64,000 nt of DNA from the NCBI GenBank assembly GCA_964456925.1, contig CAYWCX010000001.1, forward strand, positions 32,113 through 96,112, read 5' to 3'. Made by a program: the position numbers and the translations under genes. Below, in pieces: positions 16,448-24,736 of this stretch (position 1 is the first letter of the stretch; the number at the start of each line of letters is the position of its first letter). The notes under the pieces were generated by a model. That model was given only the letters and a program-made list of their open reading frames with translations, was not told the DNA's origin and ran no database searches. The stretch is from JBAZKK01 sp964456925. GTDB lineage: Bacteria > Omnitrophota > Gorgyraeia > Gygaellales > Profunditerraquicolaceae.

Positions 16448-16915
16448 TTATTTGACCTTCTCGATAAGGTTAGCCATCTCAATGGCATTCAGGGCGGCAT
16501 CGCGGCCCTTATTGCCGTCTTTGGTTCCGGCGCGCTCAATAGCCTGTTCAATGGTATCGGCGGTAATCACCCCGAAGATGACCGGTAATCCGCTCTCCTG
16601 CGAAACCCGCGCTACTCCTTTTGATACCTCGGAGGCGATATATTCGAAATGCGGGGTTGCTCCGCGTATCACCGTGCCCAGACATATCAGGGCGTCATAG
16701 GATTTGGACTTTGCAAGTTTTGCCACTACGGTCGGAATCTCAAATGCGCCGGGGACCCAGGTAACCGAAAGCCCGCCCTCCTCTGCGCCGTGGCGGATGA
16801 GGGTATCAATGCAGCCGTCGACCAGTTCCTTGGTAATAAAATCGTTAAAGCGGGATGCCACAATCGCAAACCTCTTACCCTTGGCAATCAGATTGCCTTC
16901 AATTACTTTTACCAT
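16448..16915 (-). CDS. ribH: RibH, 6,7-dimethyl-8-ribityllumazine synthase
   Basis: Condenses the RibD product with 3,4-dihydroxybutanone phosphate from RibBA. The 155 residues show ASRFNDFITKELVDG, WVPGAFEIP, CLGTVIRGATPHFEYI with the catalytic His, and PVIFGVITADTIEQAIERAG. It is second in the operon after ribBA, and its stop is adjacent to the nusB start. A good ribosome site (AAGGAGG) precedes the ATG. Confidence 0.97.
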   Translation of the reverse strand: MVKVIEGNLIAKGKRFAIVASRFNDFITKELVDGCIDTLIRHGAEEGGLSVTWVPGAFEIPTVVAKLAKSKSYDALICLGTVIRGATPHFEYIASEVSKGVARVSQESGLPVIFGVITADTIEQAIERAGTKDGNKGRDAALNAIEMANLIEKVK

Positions 16916-16948
16916 ACCTTCCTCCTTTTTATCTGGGGATAACCGTCC

Positions 16949-18157
16949 CTAAATATTTAAATCGTGGCCGAGTTTTTCCTTTTTGGTCTTGAGATACTGA
17001 TAGTTGGCCTTATTCGGCTCCACCTCCAAAGGAACGCGCTCCACGACCTTTAGATTATAACCTTCCAACCCTACAATCTTGCGCGGATTATTGGTAAGAA
17101 GACGGATATTTTTTAATCCCAGGTCTGCCAGGATCTGGGCACCGATGCCGTAATCCCGCAGGTCCGGCTGATATCCCAGGGCTTCGTTCGCCTGCACCGT
17201 ATCCAGTCCGTTATCCTGCAGGTTATAGGCGCGGATTTTATCAATCAATCCGATTCCGCGGCCCTCCTGGCTCATATAGAGGATTACCCCTTTTTTCTCT
17301 TTCCCGATAATCTGCATTGCCTTCTTTAATTGCCTGCCGCAGTCGCAACGCAAAGAACCAAAAACGTCTCCGGTAAGGCACTCCGAATGCACCCGCACCA
17401 GGACCGCCTCTTCACCCCAGTTCCCCATCGTAAGCGCCGCGTGTATCTCATTCTTGATGAGGTCGCGGTAGAGGATAAACCGGTAGTTACCGAACTCCGT
17501 AGGCAGGGTAGTTTCTGAAATTCTTTCAACAAGCCTTTCAGAGCGCCGGCGGTATTCGATGAGGTCGGCGATAGAACAAATCTTAAGCTGATGCCTTTGG
17601 GAAAATTCCAGAAGCTGGGGTAAGCGCGACATCGTACCGTCATCGTTCATAATCTCGCAGATTACCCCTGCCGGATACAGCCCGACCAGTTTCATCAGGT
17701 CTATGGTGGCTTCGGTATGCCCGGCGCGCACCAGTACCCCGCCCTTGCGGGCCTTGAGCGGAAAAATATGGCCCGGCCGCACCAAATCTTCGGGCTTGGT
17801 ATCGGGGTTAATCAGGACCTCGATGGTGCGGGCGCGGTCCTGGGCAGAAATACCGGTGGTAATCCCACGTGCGGCATCCACTGAAATCATCCAGGCAGTA
17901 GAAAAAGGGTCTTTTTTATGCGAGGGTTCGCTGCCGTTTAACATCGGCTGCAGCGCCAGTAACCTCAACCTCCCTTCCTCCATAGGCATACAGATAAGCC
18001 CGCGGCCAAACTTCGCCATGAAGTTAATATCCTGCGGCCGTATGAATGAAGAAGCCATTACCAGGTCGCCTTCATTTTCGCGGTCCTCGTCATCAACCAC
18101 AATGACCATTTTGCCTTTTTTTAAATCTTCCAAAATTTGCGGAATCGTATTGAACAT
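16949..18157 (-). CDS. ribBA: RibBA, DHBP synthase / GTP cyclohydrolase II
   Basis: Bifunctional first enzyme of riboflavin synthesis, 402 residues. The N-terminal RibB domain has DDEDRENEGDLVMA and the RAGHTEA loop. The C-terminal RibA domain has the zinc cysteines in CLTGDVFGSLRCDCG and the catalytic MSQEGRGIGL. Both sets of residues are intact. As first gene behind the FMN riboswitch (18221-18350) and terminator (18173-18203), it is the direct target of FMN feedback. Confidence 0.97.
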   Translation of the reverse strand: MFNTIPQILEDLKKGKMVIVVDDEDRENEGDLVMASSFIRPQDINFMAKFGRGLICMPMEEGRLRLLALQPMLNGSEPSHKKDPFSTAWMISVDAARGITTGISAQDRARTIEVLINPDTKPEDLVRPGHIFPLKARKGGVLVRAGHTEATIDLMKLVGLYPAGVICEIMNDDGTMSRLPQLLEFSQRHQLKICSIADLIEYRRRSERLVERISETTLPTEFGNYRFILYRDLIKNEIHAALTMGNWGEEAVLVRVHSECLTGDVFGSLRCDCGRQLKKAMQIIGKEKKGVILYMSQEGRGIGLIDKIRAYNLQDNGLDTVQANEALGYQPDLRDYGIGAQILADLGLKNIRLLTNNPRKIVGLEGYNLKVVERVPLEVEPNKANYQYLKTKKEKLGHDLNI

Positions 18158-18172
18158 AAGAATTACCCTCTC

Positions 18173-18203
18173 AACAAAAAACCCGAAGAGACAATCTTCG
18201 GGT
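18173..18203 (-). terminator. Riboswitch-controlled intrinsic terminator
   Basis: Minus-strand hairpin with arms ACCCGAAGA and TCTTCGGGT followed by a run of T. It lies between the FMN aptamer and ribBA. Its 5' arm (CCCGAAGATT, 18202-18193) is perfectly complementary to AATCTTCGGG in the aptamer P1 5' strand (18348-18339), giving a mutually exclusive antiterminator. Confidence 0.9.
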
Positions 18204-18220
18204 AAATAAACACTGCGCCT

Positions 18221-18350
18221 TTAATCTCCTCCCCTCTGGACTTTACCATCGGCTCTGGAATTTCGCCAGATCTACCCCTGCTGTTTTCAAGCAGCGGGGG
18301 CTCGCGGGCTTAACCGCCGGTCAGGAATTCCACCTTGCCCCGAAGATTAA
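18221..18350 (-). promoter_or_regulatory. FMN riboswitch (RFN element)
   Basis: The minus strand carries the conserved RFN blocks in order: CTTCGGGGCAAGGTGGAATT, CTGACCGGCGGT, AAGCCCGCGAGC, GATCTGGCGAAATTCCAG, GCCGATGG and TAAAGTCC. P1 pairs TAATCT with AGATTA. A variable P stem with CCCCGCTGC/GCAGCAGGGG is present. It controls ribBA-ribH-nusB-PHP-ribD-ribE by premature termination when FMN is bound. Confidence 0.97.
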
Positions 18351-18359
18351 CGTAAAGTT

Positions 18360-18387
18360 ATTTTAACAGAAAATCCCTTCTTGTCAA
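18360..18387 (-). promoter_or_regulatory. Promoter of the riboflavin operon
   Basis: On the minus strand TTGACA (18387-18382) is 16 bp from TAAAAT (18365-18360). It places the start point just upstream of the FMN aptamer. The -35 shares six bases with the -35 of the divergent pncC promoter. Confidence 0.75.
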
Positions 18388-18409
18388 TAACTTTAAAATC
18401 TCTTATAAT
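18381..18409 (+). promoter_or_regulatory. Promoter of pncC-thpR
   Basis: Plus-strand TTGTCA (18381-18386) is 17 bp from a perfect TATAAT (18404-18409). The expected start point falls at about 18415-18417, on the pncC ATG, so the messenger would be leaderless. Confidence 0.7.
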
Positions 18410-18415
18410 AAACCT

Positions 18416-18883
18416 ATGCAAAACCCCACCCGGCAAATCCACAGGTTGTTATCGGAAAAAAGAAAAACCCTGGCTATTGCCGAATCCTGTACCGGCGGCC
18501 TCGTCTCTCACCTTATCACCCGGAACCCCGGCAGTTCAAGATATTTCCTCTGCGGCGTGGTTGCCTACAGCAATCGCGCAAAGGAGCTCTTTCTGAAGAT
18601 GCCGCACCGCCTCATTGCTAAGAAAGGTGCGGTCTCGGGGGAGGTAGCGCTTGGGATGGCGGTGAATATCCGTAAACTCATTAAAGCTGACTTCGGCATC
18701 GCTATTACCGGTATTGCCGGGCCCACCGGCGCCACCCCCCATAAACCAACAGGCACGGTATTTATTGCCCTCTCAAGCAAAAAACAAAACCTCTGCCGTA
18801 AATTTATCTTCCGGGGCAGCCGCAGCGAGGTCAAAAAAAGAGCTGCCTTGAAATCCTTAGAACTCCTTAAGGGCATCGTTTGA
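18416..18883 (+). CDS. pncC: PncC / CinA C-terminal nicotinamide-nucleotide amidase
   Basis: 155-residue stand-alone CinA C-terminal domain that deamidates NMN to nicotinate mononucleotide in pyridine nucleotide salvage. The motifs are IAESCTGGLV (catalytic Ser near 23), SRYFLCGVVAYSN, GAVSGEVALGMA and ITGIAGPTGAT..KPTGTVFIAL. There is no Shine-Dalgarno site before the ATG, and the -10 box ends 6 nt upstream, which indicates leaderless translation. Its stop overlaps the region just before thpR. Confidence 0.93.
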   Translation: MQNPTRQIHRLLSEKRKTLAIAESCTGGLVSHLITRNPGSSRYFLCGVVAYSNRAKELFLKMPHRLIAKKGAVSGEVALGMAVNIRKLIKADFGIAITGIAGPTGATPHKPTGTVFIALSSKKQNLCRKFIFRGSRSEVKKRAALKSLELLKGIV

Positions 18884-18885
18884 GC

Positions 18886-19458
18886 ATGCGCGCCTTCATT
18901 GCCATAGAACTTCCGAAAGAAATCAGTGATTATTTAAGCCGCCTGCAGGACAAACTCAAAACCACGGGAGCGGACGTAAAATGGGTCGAGCCCGACAACA
19001 TCCATCTCACCCTGAAATTCCTCGGTGAAATTACCGAGGCGCAATCAAAAGAAATTATTAAAATTATGGAAGATACCTGCGGTATTAATCCTGCTTTTGA
19101 TATCGCCTTGGGGGGCTTGGGGGCATTCCCCAGGATAACCTCTCCCCGCGTAATCTGGGTGGGGATCGATGCGGGGCGTGATGAGGCCGGCAAAATAGCG
19201 CAGGAACTGGAAGATAAAATCTCGGGCCTAGGGATAGCGAAAGAAAAAAAAGAATTCTCGGCGCACCTGACTATCGCAAGGACGCGGTCGGCGTTCAATA
19301 TAACCGCCCTTATTCAGGATTTGAAAAATCTGGCAGGGATAATGCCGGAGCAAAATTTGCGGTTTAAGGCCTCGCGAATCTCGCTGATTAAAAGTACCCT
19401 CACCCCCAAAGGCCCGCTCTACGAGACCTTAAGGGAAATCAGCCTTAAAACTGCCTGA
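18886..19458 (+). CDS. thpR: ThpR, RNA 2',3'-cyclic phosphodiesterase
   Basis: 2H phosphoesterase that opens 2',3'-cyclic phosphates on RNA (earlier named 2'-5' RNA ligase). The two HxT motifs are HLTLKFLGE and HLTIART. The start MRAFIAIELP is at the ATG at 18886, three bases after the pncC stop. An in-frame TTG at 18880 would overlap pncC and is less likely. The last 40 nt overlap the convergent pgpA gene tail to tail. Pairing with cinA is frequent in bacteria. Confidence 0.92.
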   Translation: MRAFIAIELPKEISDYLSRLQDKLKTTGADVKWVEPDNIHLTLKFLGEITEAQSKEIIKIMEDTCGINPAFDIALGGLGAFPRITSPRVIWVGIDAGRDEAGKIAQELEDKISGLGIAKEKKEFSAHLTIARTRSAFNITALIQDLKNLAGIMPEQNLRFKASRISLIKSTLTPKGPLYETLREISLKTA

Positions 19459-19886
19459 AGTATAATATTGGCGTATAATCCGGCGACAATATCGTCGAGC
19501 ATGATGCCGGCGCTCCCCGATAAATGCTGCAGCCTGTTGCAAGGGTAGGGCTTGGCGATGTCAAAAATCCTGAATAACACCAGGCCCGAAAGCGCTATCC
19601 TTATATTATAAGGTAAGAACAACAACGCCGTAAGCATCCCGGCCACTTCGTCTATCACGATGCGGCGGGAATCTTTCCGGTCAAAGGCCCGCTCCGCCCT
19701 CCCCGAAACCGCAAATCCCGCAAACAGCATGAAAGCGGTAATCAGAACATACCAGGCGCTGCGATTACCCACGAGAAGAAATATCAAAAGCCCCGCAATG
19801 CTGGCAGCGGTGCCCGGCATCAACGGAAGGTAACCTAACCCGAAAAAGGTAGCGATAATTTTAATCAGGGGGGCGGGCCTCTCCAT
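19419..19886 (-). CDS. pgpA: PgpA, phosphatidylglycerophosphatase A
   Basis: Membrane phosphatase that converts phosphatidylglycerol phosphate to phosphatidylglycerol, the step after PgsA. The 155 residues have the family start FFGLGYLPLMPGTAAS, the acidic RIVIDEVAGM motif and several transmembrane helices. The ATG at 19886 follows the pgsA stop. A TTG at 19907 would extend it by 7 residues into pgsA. The 3' end overlaps thpR on the other strand by 40 nt. The pgsA-pgpA order gives consecutive pathway steps. Confidence 0.9.
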   Translation of the reverse strand: MERPAPLIKIIATFFGLGYLPLMPGTAASIAGLLIFLLVGNRSAWYVLITAFMLFAGFAVSGRAERAFDRKDSRRIVIDEVAGMLTALLFLPYNIRIALSGLVLFRIFDIAKPYPCNRLQHLSGSAGIMLDDIVAGLYANIILQAVLRLISLKVS

Positions 19887-19893
19887 ATCAGGA

Positions 19894-20472
19894 CTAGAAT
19901 TTAGCAATGACCCTGCGGTTTTCCCAGAGATACGAAAGCCCGGAATAAAGGGTGAGTATTACGGTAAGGAGCATCAGGATATAAATACTTTCGCTGAATA
20001 ACCTCTCCCAGGAGGGGTTCCAGGTGAAGAATGCCAGCATCACTTCTTTGAGCACGATAAACAAAAGGATAAAGAAAATCACCGCCATCTGGGAAAATGT
20101 TTTATGTTTACCGGCCTTGCCGGCGGACAACACCTTGCCTTTATTGAGCGCAAAGAGCCGAAGCGAGGTAATCAGGATCTCCCGCGCGATAATAATCACG
20201 AACATCCAGGCATCGATGAGCTGCATCTGCACGAATGCCGCAAATGCCGCCAGGACCAGGATCTTGTCCGCAATGGGGTCCATGAACCTGCCGAAATCCG
20301 TAACCATGTTCCTCCTTTGCGCAATCCTGCCGTCAAAAAAATCCGAAAGCGCGGCAAAGATAAAAATCAACAGGCTCAGCGCCTTTGCCCAGGGTCCGCG
20401 GCAAAAAAGAAAAAACATAAAGACAAAGGTCAGGACAATCCTCAATAACGTAAGCCGGTTAGCGATATTCAT
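19894..20472 (-). CDS. pgsA: PgsA, CDP-diacylglycerol-glycerol-3-phosphate phosphatidyltransferase
   Basis: Integral membrane enzyme of acidic phospholipid synthesis, 192 residues. The CDP-alcohol phosphotransferase motif reads SDFFDGRIAQ...DFGRFMDPIADK, with all metal-binding Asp residues present. The usual Arg after the Ala is Gln. The start MNIANRLTLLRI is chosen because it matches the family and lies 1 nt after the rimO stop. The open frame extends 56 codons upstream, but only as an out-of-phase shadow of rimO. Confidence 0.92.
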   Translation of the reverse strand: MNIANRLTLLRIVLTFVFMFFLFCRGPWAKALSLLIFIFAALSDFFDGRIAQRRNMVTDFGRFMDPIADKILVLAAFAAFVQMQLIDAWMFVIIIAREILITSLRLFALNKGKVLSAGKAGKHKTFSQMAVIFFILLFIVLKEVMLAFFTWNPSWERLFSESIYILMLLTVILTLYSGLSYLWENRRVIAKF

Positions 20473-20473
20473 C

Positions 20474-21733
20474 TTAAGCAACCTCCCCCGCCAGATCGTA
20501 TTCCAAGGTATCGTTAATCTCGACCCGCACAAAATCCCCGGGCCGCAATTCTCTTTCGGAGCGCACATAAACCAACCCGTCAACTTCCGGCGCGTCATAC
20601 CGGCTGCGCCCCAGGTAAATATTGCCCGCGTCTTTTTCATCGATTAAAACTTCGATACTCCTGCCTAAAAATTTCTTATTTAATTCGGCGGAAATCTCCT
20701 GCTGCGCAGTCATGACGGCATTGAAACGCTCTTCCTTGACCCGCGGCGGAAGCTGTTTTTCAAAATTATAGGCGGCTGTCCCCTCCTCGCGCGAATAGAT
20801 AAAAGCGCCCAGCTTTTCAAACCTTGCCTCTTTGATAAAATCCAGCAGTTCCCGGAATTCCTTTTCTGTTTCTGAAGGGAAGCCCACGATAAGCGAGGTA
20901 CGCAAGGCGGCCTGCGGTATGGTTTTGCGGATTTTAGCCAACAGCCGCAGGATATCTTTACTGGCCGTGCCGCGCCGCATGAGTTTGAGGATGCGGTCGC
21001 TGATATGCTGGACGGGTACATCCAGATATTTACACACCTTCTCCTCGTTTTTCATTATTACCAGCAGGTCGTCGCTTATCCGGCTGGGATAAAGGTAAAG
21101 CAGCCTTATCCAGCCGATATTGCTGCTCTTGCGGATAATCTTTTTAAGGATGGCACTTAATTGCGGCCTGCCGCAGAGGTCGCTGCCGTAACCGCTTAAG
21201 TCCTGGCCGATAATATTAAGCTCCGCAATGCCTTCGCGGTTCAACAACTCTACTTTATTAAGTATGTCCCGGGGTTTGAGGCTATTGAATCTCCCTTTTA
21301 TCCTCGGGACAACGCAATAGCTGCAATTATTGATGCACCCTTCGCATATTTTTAAATAAGCGTAATGGCCCGGCGTTATCGGGAAACGCTCCAGGGTATG
21401 GTTGAGGGACGGGGCGCCGATAAAGGCATCTACCTCGGGAAACTCACCGACTAATTTTTCTTTATAACGCTGCGGCAGGCACCCCGCAACAATAATCTTT
21501 TTTAAGCGGCCCCGCTTTTTTAAATCAACCAGCCCAAGGATTGCATCGATGGATTCCTTCTTGGCGTCATCGATAAAGGCACAGGTATTCACGATGCCGA
21601 TATCCGCCTTATCGATATCCGCAATACGATGTCCCTTGCGCAAGAGCCTGCCCAACATCCCTTCCGCGTCTACCAGATTACGCGGACAGCCGAGGCTGAT
21701 AATCCCGACTTTATCCCTGGGGGTTAATCTCAT
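20474..21733 (-). CDS. rimO: RimO, ribosomal protein S12 methylthiotransferase
   Basis: Radical SAM enzyme that methylthiolates Asp88 of ribosomal protein S12. The 419 residues comprise the UPF0004 domain with Cys residues in SLGCPRNLVDAEG, NTCAFIDDAKKESID and VAGCLPQRY. The radical SAM motif CINNCSYC (CxxxCxxC) follows, and a C-terminal TRAM domain ends near the stop. The SLGCPRN signature separates RimO from MiaB. It overlaps the RodZ-like gene by 4 nt. Confidence 0.96.
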   Translation of the reverse strand: MRLTPRDKVGIISLGCPRNLVDAEGMLGRLLRKGHRIADIDKADIGIVNTCAFIDDAKKESIDAILGLVDLKKRGRLKKIIVAGCLPQRYKEKLVGEFPEVDAFIGAPSLNHTLERFPITPGHYAYLKICEGCINNCSYCVVPRIKGRFNSLKPRDILNKVELLNREGIAELNIIGQDLSGYGSDLCGRPQLSAILKKIIRKSSNIGWIRLLYLYPSRISDDLLVIMKNEEKVCKYLDVPVQHISDRILKLMRRGTASKDILRLLAKIRKTIPQAALRTSLIVGFPSETEKEFRELLDFIKEARFEKLGAFIYSREEGTAAYNFEKQLPPRVKEERFNAVMTAQQEISAELNKKFLGRSIEVLIDEKDAGNIYLGRSRYDAPEVDGLVYVRSERELRPGDFVRVEINDTLEYDLAGEVA

Positions 21734-22548
21734 CGCGGCACAACCAGGCTATCCTTGGTAATAACGATATTCTTGAGGGACTGCCCTTTTGCGCCGAGGC
21801 TGGAGATGTGCCTGCTGTTAATCTGCAGGTCCACTACGCCGGCATTGCTCAGGGAAAGTTCAATCTTCTCTTTTGCCGGCCAACTCTCGGACCTTCCCTT
21901 CTTCAATCTACCCTTGAACATCACCCTGCCGTCGGCCTTCACTTCGATAAAGCAATTATCCCGGGCATAGACGGTTAACCTTACGCCGCTGGCGGTAGTT
22001 GCGGGAAGGGCGATCTGGCGCTGTTTGGGGTTTACCGCAGGCAGGTCAGCCTTCTTCTTTGCGGTCGTGGCGGCGGGTTGGCCTTTATTTTGCGAAACTG
22101 CGACAGCGGTTACCGTGGGCCGGGGCCGGTGTAAAAACATACTAATCTTGACTGCCACGGCCTTACCTATATTAAATAGGATGATGAGCGCCGCAATCGT
22201 AATGATAGTCCCTGCGAATACCTTAACCTTTAAATGCGGCTTCAACGACAGCATGTTCAGCGAGACATCCTTAAGCAGGGACTGGTCCTTATCTCTTTGT
22301 TTTACGTTAACCGCGACCGGCACCCGCGGGTCTTTATAATCGGTAATATATTTAGCAGGGTCTTCCCCTAAAAATTTGCAGTAGTTTTTTAAAAAACCCC
22401 GGATATATATCGGGCTGATATTGATAAGGGTATCTTCCTCGATGGCCTTGAGAATACTGAGGTGGATATGGGTCTGTTTTTGCACGTCTTGCAGGGTTAA
22501 CCCTTTTCCCAGGCGTACTTTTTTAAGCCTCGCGCCAATAGATTCCAT
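21730..22548 (-). CDS. RodZ-like membrane protein with N-terminal HTH
   Basis: 272 residues. The N-terminal Xre-type HTH (about 2-60; SIGARLKKVRLGKGLTLQDVQKQT) contains the RGFLKNYCKFLGED segment typical of HTH_25/RodZ. A single transmembrane helix is near 115-135. A Pro/Ala/Lys-rich linker leads to a C-terminal DUF4115 beta domain (about 185-270). The RodZ family links MreB to the cell-wall machinery for shape. The ATG at 22548 is used because the 21-codon extension overlaps ftsK and does not fit the family. Confidence 0.82.
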   Translation of the reverse strand: MESIGARLKKVRLGKGLTLQDVQKQTHIHLSILKAIEEDTLINISPIYIRGFLKNYCKFLGEDPAKYITDYKDPRVPVAVNVKQRDKDQSLLKDVSLNMLSLKPHLKVKVFAGTIITIAALIILFNIGKAVAVKISMFLHRPRPTVTAVAVSQNKGQPAATTAKKKADLPAVNPKQRQIALPATTASGVRLTVYARDNCFIEVKADGRVMFKGRLKKGRSESWPAKEKIELSLSNAGVVDLQINSRHISSLGAKGQSLKNIVITKDSLVVPR

Positions 22549-22564
22549 ATTTTTAACCTGCCCT

Positions 22565-24736
22565 CTATTCTTCCGGGATAACCTCTTTTTCCAGCCAGGC
22601 CTCGCGGTCAACCAGAATCTTGCGCGGCTTGCTGCCTTCGAACGGGCCGATCATCCCTTCCTGCTCCATTGTATCGATGATGCGCGCGGCACGGGTATAA
22701 CCCAACCTTAAACGCCGCTGTAAGATGGAAACCGAGGCCTGGTTGCTTTCCATGACAACCCGCACCGCCTCATCGTAGAGTTCGTCTTTTTCCTGGGCGC
22801 CTGCGCCGAGGCCAATCTTATGCTGCCCTTCAAGAATATCTTCATCGTAGAACGGCTCGGCCTGGGCCTTGATAAAATCTACCAGCCGTTCAATCTCCTT
22901 GTCGGTGATAAGGCACCCCTGGGCGCGGATTAACTTGGATTCTCCCGGCCGCAAAAACAGCATATCCCCCTTACCCAGTAATTTATCCGCGCCGTTCATA
23001 TCCAGGACGGTGCGCGAATCGACCTTGGAAGCGACCTTAAACGAGATGCGCGCCGGGAAATTCGCCTTAATCACTCCGGTAACCACGTCCACCGAAGGCC
23101 GCTGGGTAGCCAGAATCAGATGGATGCCGACGGCGCGTGAAAGCTGCGCGAGCCTGGTAATGGCACTCTCGATCTGATCCCGCGATACCATCATCAAATC
23201 CGCCAACTCATCGATAATGATGACGATGTAGGGAATCTTTTCCTGTTTCTCGTTGTAGGAATCGATGTTGCGGGCGCTGACCTTGGCGAAGAGGCGGTAA
23301 CGTTCTTCCATTTCGTTCAGGACCCAGTTGAGGGCCACCGCTGCCTTCTTGGCATCGGTGATTACCGGACATAACAAATGCGCAAGGCCGTTAAAGGGCG
23401 CCAGTTCCACCATCTTGGGGTCAATCATTAAAAATTTCAGTTCCTGCGGGGTATTCTTAAAGAGCATGGAAAAAATCAGGGAGTTAACACAAACGGTCTT
23501 ACCCGAACCGGTGGTGCCGGCAATCAGAAGATGCGGCATATCCGAAAGGTCCGCGACTACCGGAGAACCGGAGATATCCTTCCCTAAGGAAAGGGCAAGC
23601 TTGGACTTACACTCCTGAAACTCAGGTGAAGATAGGACCTCCCTCAAATATACAAAACTGCTCTGGGTATTGGGGACCTCGACGCCGACCCTCCCCTTTC
23701 CGGGGATAGGCGCGACAATGCGCACCGACTGCGCCTTCATCGCCAGGGCAATATCGTCGCTCAACGCCACGATGCGGTTTAACTTTACTCCCGGCGCAGG
23801 TTCCAGTTCATAGCGGGTAATAATCGGCCCGCGTTCGATAGCGGTAACCTTGGCAGAGATGCCGAAATCCTCCAGTGTTTCCTCCAGGATTCTGGCATTC
23901 CCCTCCAGATCCTCTTTAATCTGCCTGGCTTCCAATGGCGGAGGAGAATCCAGAAGATCCAGGGAAGGAAGATGATAATCTCCGACCTTAACCTCACGCG
24001 GCTTAGCCTGAGGCACAATAGACTCCTGCTGTTTCAACTTAATCTGAATTTTGGGTTTGAGAGTCGTCGGTGGGGTACTAACGGCACTAATAACCCTGGG
24101 TTCGGAAACCAGGGATTCCCGGGAGGGTTCGGTCTTCTCGGATAATACGGATTTAAAGGCCGGAAATTTTCCCTTCTTTTTGAATCTGAAGACCGGACGG
24201 GTAAAGATTCTGGTCCTCTCCATTACCCGCGAGATAAGCATCGAGATTAAAGTCTCGGTAAGCAAGGCAAAGGATAATATCGCCAGGGTAATAAAAACAA
24301 TATAACCGCCCAGGCGTCCGAGGTAAGCCGTAGCCAGCCGGGAAAGGCTAAAGCCCAGAAACCCCGCAAGGTAAAAAGCGCTGGTTTCGTTACGTACGAA
24401 GACCATCCCCGCCAATGACCCCAGAGAGATAAGTAAGACCAGTCCTCCTAAAATACGCGGTAAGCGCAGGTCCGCTTCCTGCTGCCGGAATAAGTTTATC
24501 CCCGGCAGTAAAATCAATATAGGTAAAATAAAGCTGCTGATGCGGCCGATGAGAAAAACCAGCACTCCCGAGAGGTATGCGCCGAAAATACCGAGAGGAT
24601 TTAAGGGCGGGGTATTGGGATGCGACGCGTAGAAAGGAAGGTCAAGGCGTTCCGGCCGCAGAAGCGCGGCAAGGACCATCAAACCCGCGGCAACAAGTAT
24701 AACGCCTTTGATTTCGTTTAATCTCTTTTCTCTCAC
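22565..24736 (-). CDS. ftsK: FtsK/SpoIIIE DNA translocase
   Basis: Septal DNA pump of 723 residues that segregates chromosome ends and activates Xer recombination. The N-terminal quarter holds four or so transmembrane segments (10-165) and a short linker (about 190-245). The motor has the Walker A GTTGSGKT (407-414), the Walker B region IIIDELADLMM and the RPSVDVVTGVIKANFPARI segment. The C-terminal gamma winged helix (about 655-715; SVSILQRRLRLGYTRAARI) reads KOPS sites. Its partner XerD is encoded at 7.9 kb. Confidence 0.96.
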   Translation of the reverse strand: MREKRLNEIKGVILVAAGLMVLAALLRPERLDLPFYASHPNTPPLNPLGIFGAYLSGVLVFLIGRISSFILPILILLPGINLFRQQEADLRLPRILGGLVLLISLGSLAGMVFVRNETSAFYLAGFLGFSLSRLATAYLGRLGGYIVFITLAILSFALLTETLISMLISRVMERTRIFTRPVFRFKKKGKFPAFKSVLSEKTEPSRESLVSEPRVISAVSTPPTTLKPKIQIKLKQQESIVPQAKPREVKVGDYHLPSLDLLDSPPPLEARQIKEDLEGNARILEETLEDFGISAKVTAIERGPIITRYELEPAPGVKLNRIVALSDDIALAMKAQSVRIVAPIPGKGRVGVEVPNTQSSFVYLREVLSSPEFQECKSKLALSLGKDISGSPVVADLSDMPHLLIAGTTGSGKTVCVNSLIFSMLFKNTPQELKFLMIDPKMVELAPFNGLAHLLCPVITDAKKAAVALNWVLNEMEERYRLFAKVSARNIDSYNEKQEKIPYIVIIIDELADLMMVSRDQIESAITRLAQLSRAVGIHLILATQRPSVDVVTGVIKANFPARISFKVASKVDSRTVLDMNGADKLLGKGDMLFLRPGESKLIRAQGCLITDKEIERLVDFIKAQAEPFYDEDILEGQHKIGLGAGAQEKDELYDEAVRVVMESNQASVSILQRRLRLGYTRAARIIDTMEQEGMIGPFEGSKPRKILVDREAWLEKEVIPEE

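Noticed and set aside
20473..20640. 56-codon upstream extension of pgsA
   Set aside because: Shadow of rimO; CDP-alcohol transferase homology begins at 20472.
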